A stretch of 64,000 bases of DNA. It comes from Herpomyces periplanetae. Taxonomy: Eukaryota > Ascomycota > Laboulbeniomycetes > Herpomycetales > Herpomycetaceae. The notes under the pieces were generated by a model. The model did not search any database, was not told where the DNA came from, and was given only the letters and a program-made list of their open reading frames with translations. The position numbers and the translations under genes were made by a program. This document shows, piece by piece, positions 35,979-47,461 of this stretch. Positions within the stretch are counted from its first letter, which is position 1; each line of letters starts with the position of its first letter. The stretch covers positions 1 through 64,000 of the forward strand of contig WMKJ01000066.1 in the NCBI GenBank assembly GCA_009733715.1, given 5' to 3'.

Positions 35979-36011
<33 letters not shown>

Positions 36012-37645
36012 AACAGGGATGAGTTAATGGCAATTCCACTAGAACAAGTTTGTGATGATGCCGCTGACTCTTTGACAAAATAATTTGTCGATCGAAGATT
36101 AGTGTTAACAGGTGGAATGTAAATTAAGTTGGAATTAACACTTCCACGTCCACCTGTACTACCAATGTTTCGCCCGACCACCATAGAAGGAGAATGTTGT
36201 TCACCAGTCGACGATGAGGTTGTAAATCGATTCGATGTTCTCGTAAATATTTCATTATTAGTTGACAGTGATGTGCTACTATCATTGCTTGAATTCGTTG
36301 CAGGTGATACAATAGGGGGGGGATGCCACTGAGCTCGATTTGCGTTTGTATCATTGTACATTCCGGGAACCATTAGCATGGAATTCGGTCGACCTGAAAA
36401 ACTCGGAACTTGCAGTGATTGATCTCCGTTCGGTGGACCAGGGCCATTCAATGATGGGTATGCCACAGAATGGTGTGTGGGGTGACCATATCCGGGTTCC
36501 GTACCAAAATTAATATCCGATGATGTTACAAGGTGATGATGTGAGTTAGTATAAGGTGAAGGTAATGTCTGATTCGAGCCTGTTGATACTCTTGAGTAAA
36601 ATCCCGTCCAAGATTCTCGACTGTACGGCTGAGCGCTTTTCTGGTTGAAATTTCTCGCGTTATCAATCTTACCAAACGACGTAGACAAAGGCGACAACAT
36701 CCCTTGGTTAACATTACGGTGTTGGTTGCCTAGTGAATTACTGGGCGGTAAGATATCACCACCACTCAAAGCCATCGGATTACTCCATCTATTAGTTCCA
36801 ATGTTTCCGCTTGAAAAACTTTGACCGGTAAAGCGTGGGGAATTTTGACTAGTATCTTCCTCGCCACCCAGTGCAATAGCGGCAATACTAGCCGAACGTT
36901 TCACTCCACGGGACTCGTACACCGTAGAAAACCGATCATTTGGACCTTCAGTTGTTAATTGATCCACAAGTTGGTGACCTGTCATGGAAGATAGAGATGG
37001 TAAAGTTAAATTAGCCGATTTCCGATTAGCAAACTGACTTGGAAAGGAATTATCAACATGTGATGTATGATGAAGTGTGTCTTGATTGACAGTAGATGAT
37101 GGTGCCACCGAATCCAAACTAGAACGATTAACGGAAGGGGGATAATAAATTAACCCAGTAGACGTTTGTAAATTATCATTATAACTTTTACTAGTAGCAC
37201 AATCACGATGCGCTTCTGACTTTAGTGACGGTGATGTTGATGTAGGCACATTTGGTGAAACAAACGTTTGTGTGGAAATGTTAACGGTAGAGTTGTGAAA
37301 ACGCGGTGGTGGTGTACGAGGGGATGGGAGTTCTGTAGATGCACCTATAGTAGATTGAGCATCATGACCCTGACTTGAAAGTGAGTGAGAGTCTGCGGTA
37401 GAATTGAATTGAGAGCCAGAATTCAAATCAGTAGGCGTATCAACACCATTTTCGCTCTTTGCTAAACGCTCGGGTACTAGGGATGTGGATGTTTGCACTG
37501 GTTGATCTTGTGTATGAGAATTGGGAGTTAAAGTTGAAGTTATGGTCGTGAATGATGATGAAGAAGGAGATGTTAACGTTGACGATGTACTAGAAGTAGC
37601 TTTAGCGTTAGAATTGATAAGTTGAGCGATATTCATTGTTAACAC
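35027..37645 (-). CDS. Myb/SANT DNA-binding protein with long Ser/Asn/Gln-rich N-terminus
   Basis: Two exons (35577-37645, 35027-35417) across a 159-base intron; the product is 819 residues. The first 610 residues are low-complexity Ser/Thr/Asn/Pro-rich, with about 19 serines in a row coded by the GAT/ATC repeat at 35950-36010. The conserved part spans the intron: KWTPAEEARVIELRRSGMKW, then PGRSAISCRLRYQNYSEKR and KNKLARLYVRFRKEMYDIPA, then GLPWRAVESMLWQMGHEDIR. This double SANT pattern with the WRA(V/A)E...HWQLG-type second repeat is one I know from filamentous ascomycete Myb proteins of poorly defined function. The C-terminal 95 residues are Ala/Ser/Lys-rich. A nuclear regulator is likely; its targets are unknown. 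Met4 is an alternative start. Confidence 0.85.
35480..35560. repeat. GCATATGTATATG/GTGTGCGTGC tract inside the Myb gene intron
   Basis: Alternating purine-pyrimidine sequence (GCATATGTATATGCATAAAC, then ATATGCGTGTGTGCGTGCAT) fills much of the 159-base intron. Confidence 0.75.
35950..36010. repeat. GAT trinucleotide repeat (poly-Ser codons)
   Basis: About 20 units of GAT with a few GAC variants on the + strand; read on the minus strand as ATC/GTC shifted to TCA/TCG serine codons. Likely length-polymorphic. Confidence 0.85.
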
Positions 37646-40600
37646 AGAAAGGGCAGGGTAGGGTTTCGGACGTATTGAAAAATTACAATTAAGGTTAATG
37701 AAGTGATAAACGTCAAAGTGTAGTATTGCGTGTTAAGGAATAGTTAGTGTAAATGAGGGAAGAAGTAAAGAAAGTTTAACAGAAGTTGGATGGTCAAAGT
37801 AAAGAAAGAGCAAAAGAATTGAAAGAATGCGCCGACCGAGTAGAGAAGAAACGCCGTTGAAAGGAAACGTAAAGCGGGAAATTGGGGCAATGATGACAAG
37901 GCGAGGGGTTAAAGGCTTGATAGTATGATTAAACGAAGGAAATTGTTGCATGCCGTGAGAAACGGGAATGTTGGCAGAGGAAAAAAAGAGGTAAAAAGGC
38001 GACACAACAGTTAACTTAGGATAGACAGTAAGAAATAGTATGGATAGGTCAGGACTAACGGGCAGTCGAGTGAATAGATTGTAAATTTGGATAAACGAGA
38101 CAATCAACTGGTAAGGAAGTATGAGTAGCGGAGATGATGTTTAGCGTACGATGACCGGTTGGATTGAGCAAGGATACCGTAGAAAGAAAGCGGCGAGACA
38201 AAATCAATCAAAACTGCTCCACAACAAGCAGCACGCTACGAAAGCTCATTCATTCCGATTACCGGGACCACCTTATTTCAAAGGCAACAATGCCAGGTAA
38301 AACGATGTTATATGGTGGTTTCTAGAATGAATAATTACCCATTTAGGTAGATCGATAATGGATAGTGAGGGGAAAATGTTAATGAGTCGAGATGGGAGGG
38401 AGATAAGATTGTAATAGTGGCAGCGATACGATAATGGATACTCGAGAGTATTAGTCGGGTGTGTGTATAGAATAGAGATGGAGATGAGTAGGGGAAAAAG
38501 AAGATAAGATGGAAGGGGGATAGATTGTCAGATGATGATTAACGAATTTGAGATAGACGGCGTGTTAGAGGAGGGCACGGCAGAAGTTTTTTGTAATTTG
38601 AGTGATGGGCCAACTCGTTCGGTTCGGGGGCCAGTAGGAAAGTTAACGGTATGATGCCTGGTCCTGGTTGGACGGGAATTTTAAGGGAAAATAAGTCATT
38701 CGAAAACCGGAATGCATCAATAGGTAATTAAACATGCGGTAGATACGCATGACATTCACACGGAGAGCAGGCAGCAGGCCAACAATGGTTCAAGAAGTAG
38801 AATGGAATGAATACGTTATTTCATAGTGGCAGAAGAGCTTGGTAGACCAGTGAAGGGTACATATACACATGCACAATGTATGGCACGTTTACATATTCGT
38901 ATTAGTACCCAACTCACACTGGTAGACACCAAGTTTGACATGGGGAAATGAGGCTGGGTAGCGAAAGTTGGCTTAAAGTTGAGCGGCAGTAACAACGGAT
39001 TTCCCGGATAAAGGAGATGCACGTGTAAAAGTTGCATAGCGGGTCATGGCTAGCACAATCTTGATCGACAAGACAGCGACTCGGGAATACGACGTAAGAT
39101 CCTTGAAAATATACGATAGCAGTAATAGAAATGGTGGATAAGTGGGTTAATCGGTATAGATATATTCTAGCAGTGAATCATCGAATTAGCCACAGGAAAA
39201 TTCCAAAGGTTTGCAAAGGTTCAAGGGACCCCCTCATTTGACTTTCACAGTTAACGGGTGAATGGCAAACGACTCGAGCATTGTGTAGAGTAGTACGATG
39301 TGGGTAGTTAATCTTATGTCCATTAAGGTCGAATATATTTTCAACGGAACACATAATTTAATGTGCTGAGAAATTAGCGTTCATCCCGCTGGTGGACCAA
39401 CGGATGATGTGTTTGTGACGTATAAAGGGAAACGGGAAGGTTAACGGTTAGTTGTATTATAGGGAGGGAATGGTTGAATTAAGATTTAGAGTAAGATGAT
39501 AGGCTAAGATATCCAACGGTAAGGTAAGGGTAGATGGATGGGGTGATTAATGACACTTAACATCAAAATGTCATAATTCATCAAAGCGTAGCATTAAAGT
39601 TAACGGGAGAGTTGATAGATCGATCGATGGGGCCGGGTAAAATGGAGTAGATAACACGCTAAAACTACCAACTTGTGAAAATGAAAGTCCGGGTATGCAT
39701 GTTTTTAGATGTATGAAAATGGGTTAGTTGATCCACATGTGTAAGAGCACCACGCACGTATGCATGTATGTACTTGTGTAAGTGTATGCACGCATGCGTG
39801 CATGCATATACGCACTCTCGTATGGACGTATGCATATACGCACGTATACATGCAAGAGAGAGTAAAGATTGGCATGTGTGTAGGTTGTTTGATGTTTGAA
39901 TAATGCTGTGAGTACGTTGGGGAGGTATATAACCGAGAATTAAATCAGGAATTGGTAAAACTTTAGGAAAAATATTTACCAGAATTGAAAGGGCGTGCCA
40001 GGGAAAAGAATTTAAGTGATAACGATTAAATCGAAGAATTGGGATGGGGAAGGTTTGCAAATGGGAAAAAAAGAAACCAATTTAGTTGTCAGGATAAAGA
40101 TAGCATAGCGGTAAAGGGAATAAGCGAAAAACGTGGGGAAATTGACGATGCATGATGAGCCTTAATGGTTAAAAGAGTGGAAAAAGTAGGGAAATAATTA
40201 GCGGAAAGGTAGAAATTAGGGGAAAATGAAGGATTAAAAAGTTTAAGAAACGAATAAACGAAAGAAATTCGCTTAAATGCACGAACTGAATCACGCGTGC
40301 TTATGTAACCTCGTCAGGGGAGGCGAATTGTGGAGGAAGAACAAAATTAAGCGAGAAGAAATTAGAAGGTGAAGGAAGGAGTGACGTCATGGAGCGGCGA
40401 TGCGAGGCTGAGCTAAGCAGGCCTAAAAGGAACGTGACCGGCGGGAGTCACGGGGAATTTAAGCGGGCACGTGACGTGTTGGGTAGGGCGTGGAGGGAGA
40501 GGGAGTAGGTGGTGATAAAAAGGGATTTTAGGTTATTTAAATGATTAAATAAATTATGGTTAGTTGAGAGTCGAGTGAGTTTAATTAATTTACTTAACTA

Positions 40601-41729
40601 TCCGCTATCATGTATATCCAACCCTCGTCAATCTCTTATTTACCGTTAACCTTCCCCTCCAAACACCCTTCTTCCTCGCCTTACCCATACAATCACGTCT
40701 CCCCTCGGCATAACTTCCGATTAGTAAGCATAGCACAATCATTTTGATGGATCGACAGGCTGTACTTAAGATTTTCAAGTTGGGTTAAACCTTGAAAAGT
40801 AATGTTTCCCGTTTATTTCCCCCCCAGAACTATTTGTTCATTTGCCTCGTCCCATTAACTTTTGTGCATAACGTTTTACGTCAAAGTTTACCACCTATCC
40901 ATATTAGTTTTGGTGCATAAATACGGTTATATTAACATGTGGTCATTTACACCTTATTAACCTTCAACCGTTTACCATTTTAAAAGTGTTTAATCAATTA
41001 TTACGAGGGATTTGTTAAAACGATCTAAAGGAGGTCTTTAGTTGGACAATAATGCCAATTTACTGTGCACGCTTTAACAGGTAAACTATCACGTACATTT
41101 TAGGCTAATTTGTATACAGCCTGTTGGAATATACAAACATAAATACACGCACACACAAACTTACACTCACGTTAGTTTATATGACAATTGCTTCCACTAA
41201 AACCAACTGGAATTCAAACCATTCATGACACTTGCATGTTCATCTACCCACCCACTCACTCATCGGTCTCCGCCCCGCCGTCTATCCGTGATAACCATAT
41301 AAACTTGCTTTATTAGCACCTATCATTCAACTGATGTTGTTATTAATCTAATGAATCCTTTAAATATAACCGCGCCGCTGCTGGATAACTTTCTCCTTCG
41401 CACAATGGATCAGCCTGTTGACGTTCCTCGGCACAGAATCCCAACATCTGCAGCTAGTTATATGCTCAAATAGCATTTGGGTACATGCTTGTTTGCTTGA
41501 TAGCAAGCTTACTAGCCTAAAAGACTACCTTTGCATCAGTAAACCGGAATGAAACCTTTTCTGCCTAACGTCGCACAACGCAACGAAACGCAACATAATA
41601 CAATATAACCGTTAAATCAAAGATTTTCTTACGAGTACACTTGCGCGAGTAAACTTTACACAAGGCACTCCTGTCGTCAAATCGATCCTGGTACTACAAT
41701 AAATATTCATTGAATAAGTGCATTATCTT
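37646..41729. promoter_or_regulatory. 4.1 kb gene-free region upstream of the Myb gene and downstream of MIF2
   Basis: No conserved protein or RNA gene recognised. The + strand is strongly purine-rich (GGAAAA, GAGGGA runs) from 37650 to 40560, then becomes pyrimidine-rich and AT-rich. It includes a CATGCA/GTATGCA tract at 39755-39860, a CRE-like TGACGTCA near 40382-40389 and CACGTG at 40468-40473. It could hold an extended promoter, a long 5' UTR or a noncoding RNA. Confidence 0.45.
39755..39860. repeat. GTATGCATG/CACGCATGCG alternating tract
   Basis: About 100 bases of imperfect alternating purine-pyrimidine units such as GCACGCATGCGTGCATGCAT and TATGCATATACGCACGTATA. A 131-codon frame here is a by-product of the repeat. 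Confidence 0.75.
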
Positions 41730-44024
41730 TCACCACTCCGGATCAGCCAACACCTCGCACGCTTGCGCAAAAAATAATCGCGCCGTTCCGCAAAGATTTT
41801 CAATAGAATAAGAATTTCCCCGCGGCACAGTCCATACTCCTCCACGACCAATAACGAACACCGTGTTAACCCCCACCTTAACTCTCACGCGGCCCGTATG
41901 TACAAAGAAGACGATGTGCATATGACGTGCATTTTTCTCCCGTTTCATCCCGCCCTTGGGTATCTCGACCAAACCGGTTCCGAAGAATGGCATGACAAAA
42001 TATTTTCCAAACTTGAACTTGGATCCCGCAACTTCCCGCGTTTCAATTGTTCGTCGTCCATAAGCTAACTCCGTCTCATACTCTTCCCCCGTTCCACCAC
42101 TGTTAGCACCGTCCCAGGCAACAACTCTCCCGCTGATAACTTGTCCCTTTCGTTCCCATTCCTCCTCCGTATCGTCATCATCGTCATCATAATAATCATC
42201 GCGGTACTTATTATTCTTGCCTTTACCGCTCAATTTACTGGCCCCCCTGCTTGATACTTGCGGATTCAATCTCTTGCGCTTCAAATTATTCACAATATCT
42301 CCATCAATCTTTCCCACTTCCGTCCTCTTTACACCCTGAATTGATCCATCATACGCTCGTTCTACTCGTTCTCCGCGCCACCAATCTACCGGTTGAATAC
42401 ACACTCTTCCACTTCTCGTGCGTATGCTGCCACCTATATCCTTTGACTCTAAATCAACCTGCCGTTCATCATTATTACCCGCAGTATTATTTTCGCCTCG
42501 TTTGTTTCGCCGAGTGTTTCGTGTCACTGTTGTGCTGTCTTTGCCTGAAGGTTTAATTTCTTGCTTGGCTGGTTTCTTGGATGATTCGTGTTTAGTACTT
42601 TTATTGCGTCCATTATCCTTAGCGTTCATGCGCGCATTTACTTTATCTTTTGACTTTGCGTTTGCCGCTGCTTTTTCGTGCTTGCGCTCATTTTTGTCTT
42701 CGTCCTCTTCCTCGCCTTCTACCTCTTCTACTTCCCCTTCAATTAAACCAATTCCACTGCCCATTCCACTGTCATGCAAAATCGTGCTCGAGATTATATC
42801 TTCTTCGTTGCGTTCCAATTCCTCTGACATATTAACTTCTTCCTCTTCCTCATCTTCATCGTCATCCTCATCTTCATCATCAGCCATATATCGCTCTACA
42901 TGCCCGCTGCGCTTGGCTAATCGTCGCGGATCATTTCCTTGGGCTATAGTCTCTGCTATACTGGTCGATTTAATTCCAGTTCCTCGTACGGATAGACTTC
43001 GTGCACCCAATTCCCGTGACCGGTTATAATCGGGCAATACAGTCGATTCTACTGATCTAGAATCTTGACTGGATCGCAGGTTTGAAGTTGATCGTCTTCT
43101 TCCATTCGTATTGATCGTACTCCTTTCAACCGTATTAATATTGTTATGATCACACGGTATCGATTCTTCTGATGTTTCCCAATTATAACCTTTGGCTAGT
43201 ATATTGCTTGATGATCTACTTAAACTTCTTCGCCCACTGCTAAAGCTTTGTCTTGTTTCAATTTGTTTACGCCGATTCATTAACTCATTTGATGGGGAGG
43301 TTGCCTGCCATGATCTCCGACTTGGAGGGGAGTTCGTACCGTAAAATTCCAAGCGTCTCGGAACGCTCAGTAATTCAGGGGATAGAGAAGTTTGCGGCTG
43401 TTTTCGCCGTCCCAAATTTAATGGTCGTCGTGGTGTAGATCCAATATTTGTTTTAATTGGGGATCTACCTACTGGCGGTGGAAGCATTGATTTTCGTTCA
43501 TGCTGTTGTTTTTGTTGAGTAATACTTGAAATAGTTGGATTCTCCAGAGCATGACTCGTTGACGATCCTGGGATAACTTTTGTGCATACATCTCATCATG
43601 AGATTAACGTCACGGTCTAATTAGCTTTTATCCTTTCCCACTTTAACAATATTAAAGTGAGGATCATTGATTAATGAACTTACCAGAACGTTCACGTGAA
43701 ACGGACCGGTAATCCACTTTGGCGGGCGAAGAAAATAGTCCGTCGAGTGGCTCTATACCATTTTCATCTCGCACTCCCGTATCATTTAGCGTGATACCCG
43801 TTTTTCTGTAATGCAAGTACCATTATCCATTCATCATACATTAGCAAGCACTTGAATTAAGCCGGTAAGCTTATATTCACGATAACCTACCTTCCGATAA
43901 CGCCGACGTTAAAAAATTGCGTTTGACGTTTACGTCGATGCGCTGCTGTAGTGGCTGCATTAGGAGTGAGTCCAACTGTGGACCTAATATCATTACCACC
44001 TCCACCGGGGGAAGGCCGTGTCAT
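41730..44024 (-). CDS. MIF2: Centromere protein Mif2 (CENP-C)
   Basis: Three exons (43891-44024, 43684-43805, 41730-43567), introns 85 and 116 bases; the product is 697 residues. The junctions restore the N-terminal Mif2 motif NVGVIGRKTGITLNDTGVRD followed by ENGIEPLDGLFSSPAK, the region that docks onto inner kinetochore partners. The middle is long, charged and low-complexity, with Asp/Glu runs near 285-310. The CENP-C signature RTRSGRVCIQPVDWWRGERV (near 465) binds the CENP-A nucleosome. Residues about 580-695 form the cupin dimerisation domain (FKFGKYFVMPFFGTGLVEIP, ARHMHIVFFVHTGRVRVKVG, RLFFAQACEVLADPEW). All expected parts are present. Confidence 0.96.
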
Positions 44025-45748
44025 AATGTATTATGAGGATATGCGCGCGCGTGCGCGCGCCCGCTTTGCCTTTCAAGGTGAAGGAGGCTTTTTCAGGGTG
44101 TCGCGATGTGATAAATTAGCGACAAGCATTAACCTTAATGTAGCACGTGCGAATGGGTGAGCGTACGTGTGCCAGTCAGGTTTAATGAATAGTTTAGCCT
44201 AGCGTGCACACGAGTGTGTGAAGTTAAGTGGACACTGCGTTAAATAACGTAAATAATACGGAAGGGACAAAAAAAATTGTGAAGAGGGTTCACGACGTAC
44301 GAAAAAGCCGGGGACGGGTGATGAGACGCTAAGAAGGGTTTGAAAATGTTTAGTTATAATAGAATGATGGTGTATACTCTGTGTATGAATGAATACTCCG
44401 TATTGGGATAACGCGCTAATGATACAAGTGTGCGCGCGAAACGTTAATTAAGTGGATGTATAAAGATGATAAAAAAAGGAGTGGAGGTGAGTTTTTGGTG
44501 AGCGCGCGGCGCGAGCGCGTGTGTATATGTTGTGGAAAAAAACAGTACGATCAACAATGAACGAGTATATAAATGATAAATTTATCGGGATAATAAGGTA
44601 GAGGAAGAATGCGCGCGCCAGTGGAATTAGCTTGCTTGCTTTAATTAATGTTAGTTAACGTGTACCAACAGCATACCGACGTTAACGTATACACGCACAC
44701 TCGCGTATATACATGAATACGCTCATACACGCTGATACGTTGGGCCGCATACACAAATGAAAAAGGTCAAGAATGCCGTACATGAATGCTTAGTAGTAAT
44801 GTAGAAATGAGAGGGAACGAGTGTAAGCGTAAGTCTAGGTGTAGATGCAGGTGAATTTGTAGATATAAGTGCACGTACGTTGAGTTAACTTGATTGAAAT
44901 CACGATGCCCCCAGTTGGACTTGGTGCTGAGTCGAACTTTGGCGTCGCGATGCCCATTTTCCGCTTCCTTACTTATCCTACACCAAATACACTGCCACAC
45001 TTGCCTGGGCACGTGCCCCCTCTACTTTGGCGCAGTGGCGCATGTACGGAAAATCTTTTATGCGCTTGGAGATGTTTAGCAGTCTGAGAATATTGAGTGT
45101 GGTAAAGACTCGGGTACAAGGGAATATAAAATAAAATATGAAATTTTGGATTTGTAAAAATCCAAATTCAATCGACTATAAAAGTGTGTATGTGAATAAT
45201 TTTTACACCCCTATACATTTAATATACACCCAAACACTCAAATACAACAAATCTATCATCTTCTACCCATCCTACAAAATTTATCAAACCCCATTATCCA
45301 ATCCTCCGTCTCCAGATTCTTTACATCCCTGGAAAAACACTCTTCCTTTTCGGGAAATCACATGACTGGGTGATGGAGGGGACGGACCGAGGTATTTTAG
45401 GTTGAACGGGAGCGGGATGAATGCCGGCCGGTGATGGGCGGGGTTCGGGAAAGTGAAGATAAATTGAAAAGTTGATTTACTAATATTAAATCAATCAATA
45501 CGAATTTTTAAGTGTTTTCCTTTCCCCTCTCCCTTCCCCTTCCCCCAAATCTTTATTCATTGGTATTATTGGTAGGATATACTATGCGGTGGAGATTTTC
45601 TTATGGAATATTCACAGGGAAGCTTTTTTACTTGGTGAAAAAAGTTTCATAAAGTTACCAAACTACCGGGAAAAATAATATTTTTATACTTTATACACTT
45701 TGCTATTTCAAAAATAATTAATTGTTGCTACTTTTTAATTGGTTAATT
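44025..45748. promoter_or_regulatory. Divergent promoter of MIF2 and PMP47
   Basis: 1.7 kb without a supported gene. It has an alternating CG tract at 44042-44062, smaller GCGCGC runs near 44505 and 44610, a TATACACGCACACTCGCG stretch near 44690, CACGTG at 45010-45015 and overlapping GTGGCGCA motifs at 45028-45042. Confidence 0.45.
44042..44062. repeat. CG/TG alternating tract
   Basis: GCGCGCGCGTGCGCGCGC-type sequence about 20 bases upstream of the MIF2 start; a candidate Z-DNA-forming site. Confidence 0.75.
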
Positions 45749-47030
45749 ATGTCGAATTCAACACAACTTTCAAAACAACCTCTTAAACAAACTGCCTTAA
45801 CATCTCCTGTTGCTAATGATACAATTATTCATGCTTTTGCAGGTGCCGGAGGTGGTATGCTATCCATGATGTTAACGTAAGTTAATTTAGTATATCCATG
45901 TATTTATCTTGGTTAAATTCACCCGCATATTTTTCATTTACCAAAGTTATACCGTATCCTTCTTCTGGCTTACCTTTTCATTGGTTAACATATATATATG
46001 GTACTTAGCTATCCTTTGATAACTTTATCAACCCGTGCTCAAGTCGACTCTTTCACTCATAGTGATGATAATGATGATACTACAGTTACACCTAACGTTA
46101 ATAACGCAGATATTAATCCTACCTCCCAAAACTTACCATCAAACACTTCATTACTTCATTCCATTAAACATTCGACAACTCCTGTACATTCCCGTTTTCC
46201 CTATATTTCAACCGCTGCTCACATCATTAAACAGGATGGTCCATCCGGTTTGTACGCTGGACTTTCCAGTGCTCTGGTCGGTATCAGCGTCACCAATTTT
46301 ACCTACTACTATTGTAAGTTCATCGTTCAGTCAACTTACGTATATCACGTGCTTACCCAAATTTGTACAATTAGGTTACGAATGGCTTCGTTCCAAGTTG
46401 GCGGATTCATCAACTACATCCATGACAACGCTTCAATCATTAGTAACTGGTGCTGTAGCCGGAAGTGCCAGTGTTTTCGTTACAAATCCAATTTGGGTTG
46501 TTAATACTCGTATGATGGTTAATCAACGTCAAAATTGCGCAAAACCAAGCGCTTATTCTACACTTTGTGACATCATTCATAATGAAGGTGCTACACGACT
46601 TTTTTCCGGTGTCAGAGCTGCGTTAATCTTAGTTATAAATCCAATTTTACAGTATACAATTTTCGAACAATTACGAAAATTTCTATTGCAACGCCGAGCT
46701 CAAAAGTCTCTTCCGTCTACCATAATAACCCCAACAGACGCTTTCTTTCTGGGTGCTATTGGTAAGCTTATTGCTACCAGTTTAACCTATCCGTATATTA
46801 CGCTCAAGAGTAACCAGCATGTTGCCACTTCTACATCATCGTGTATCATGCCAACCACTTTATTCGACGTTCTTCGTCAGAAAAATCTTCGTCAACTCTA
46901 CGCCGGTATACTGCCAAAGTTAATCCAGAGTGTTTTAACCGCTGCATTTCTCTTTGCTTTTAAGGATTGGTTATACAAAACTGCTCGGAACTTTCTTTCA
47001 TTACCCCGTCATCCCACTTTACCCAAATAA
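45749..47030 (+). CDS. ANT1: Peroxisomal adenine nucleotide carrier (PMP47/Ant1, SLC25A17 type)
   Basis: Three exons (45749-45876, 46009-46313, 46375-47030), introns 132 and 61 bases; the product is 362 residues. Three mitochondrial-carrier repeats are visible: GAGGGMLSMMLTYPLITLST, GAVAGSASVFVTNPIWVVNT and GAIGKLIATSLTYPYITLKS. The middle signature NPIWVVNTRM and the first TYPLITLSTRAQV separate PMP47/Ant1 from ordinary mitochondrial carriers. Ant1 exchanges cytosolic ATP for peroxisomal AMP and so feeds acyl-CoA synthetase inside peroxisomes. A low-complexity Asp/Thr/Asn loop follows the first signature. Confidence 0.92.
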
Positions 47031-47461
47031 AATCGCGCCCCCGCATATACCTATTCTGATAACTCTCGGTAGCGTTTTTCATAACATTGCACATAACCTA
47101 ATCACTAATAACAAAGAAAAAAATTTTATATATTTCATTACATGTATACTCTGAACGACAATTTACGCACTTAACATATCAAGACGTCCAGGCCTCATAT
47201 GAAACAAAGTTAACAAGATGTGGATGAGGGTAAAAGATCAAAAAACAAAATAAGAGAAGACGAAACGAATAAAATTAACCTTGATATAACAACACACATG
47301 TAATAAACAAGTCTTACGACCAAAAAGGAGCAAAAAAAACCTGCAAACTCGATTTGGAGAAGGGGATATCACGTGCAGAGAGGCACCTGACGTGTTTCAA
47401 GGGGGGTGCCGGATTGGGTAGGAGGGTCCATATTTAATGTTTCAGCCCTATAGGGCTGAGA
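47031..47461. other. Convergent spacer between PMP47 and the scaffold gene
   Basis: 431 bases with AT-rich 3' flanks, CACGTG at 47370-47375 and a perfect 18-base palindrome at 47442-47459. Confidence 0.45.
47442..47459. terminator. Perfect 18-base palindrome just past a stop codon
   Basis: TCAGCCCTATAGGGCTGA is self-complementary and begins two bases beyond the TGA of the minus-strand gene. It could be a protein-binding site or a 3' end signal. A terminator role is only a guess, since fungal genes end by cleavage and polyadenylation. Confidence 0.3.

Noticed and set aside
39665-40060. 131-codon minus-strand frame
   Set aside because: Its middle is a translation of an alternating repeat tract; its ends match no family.
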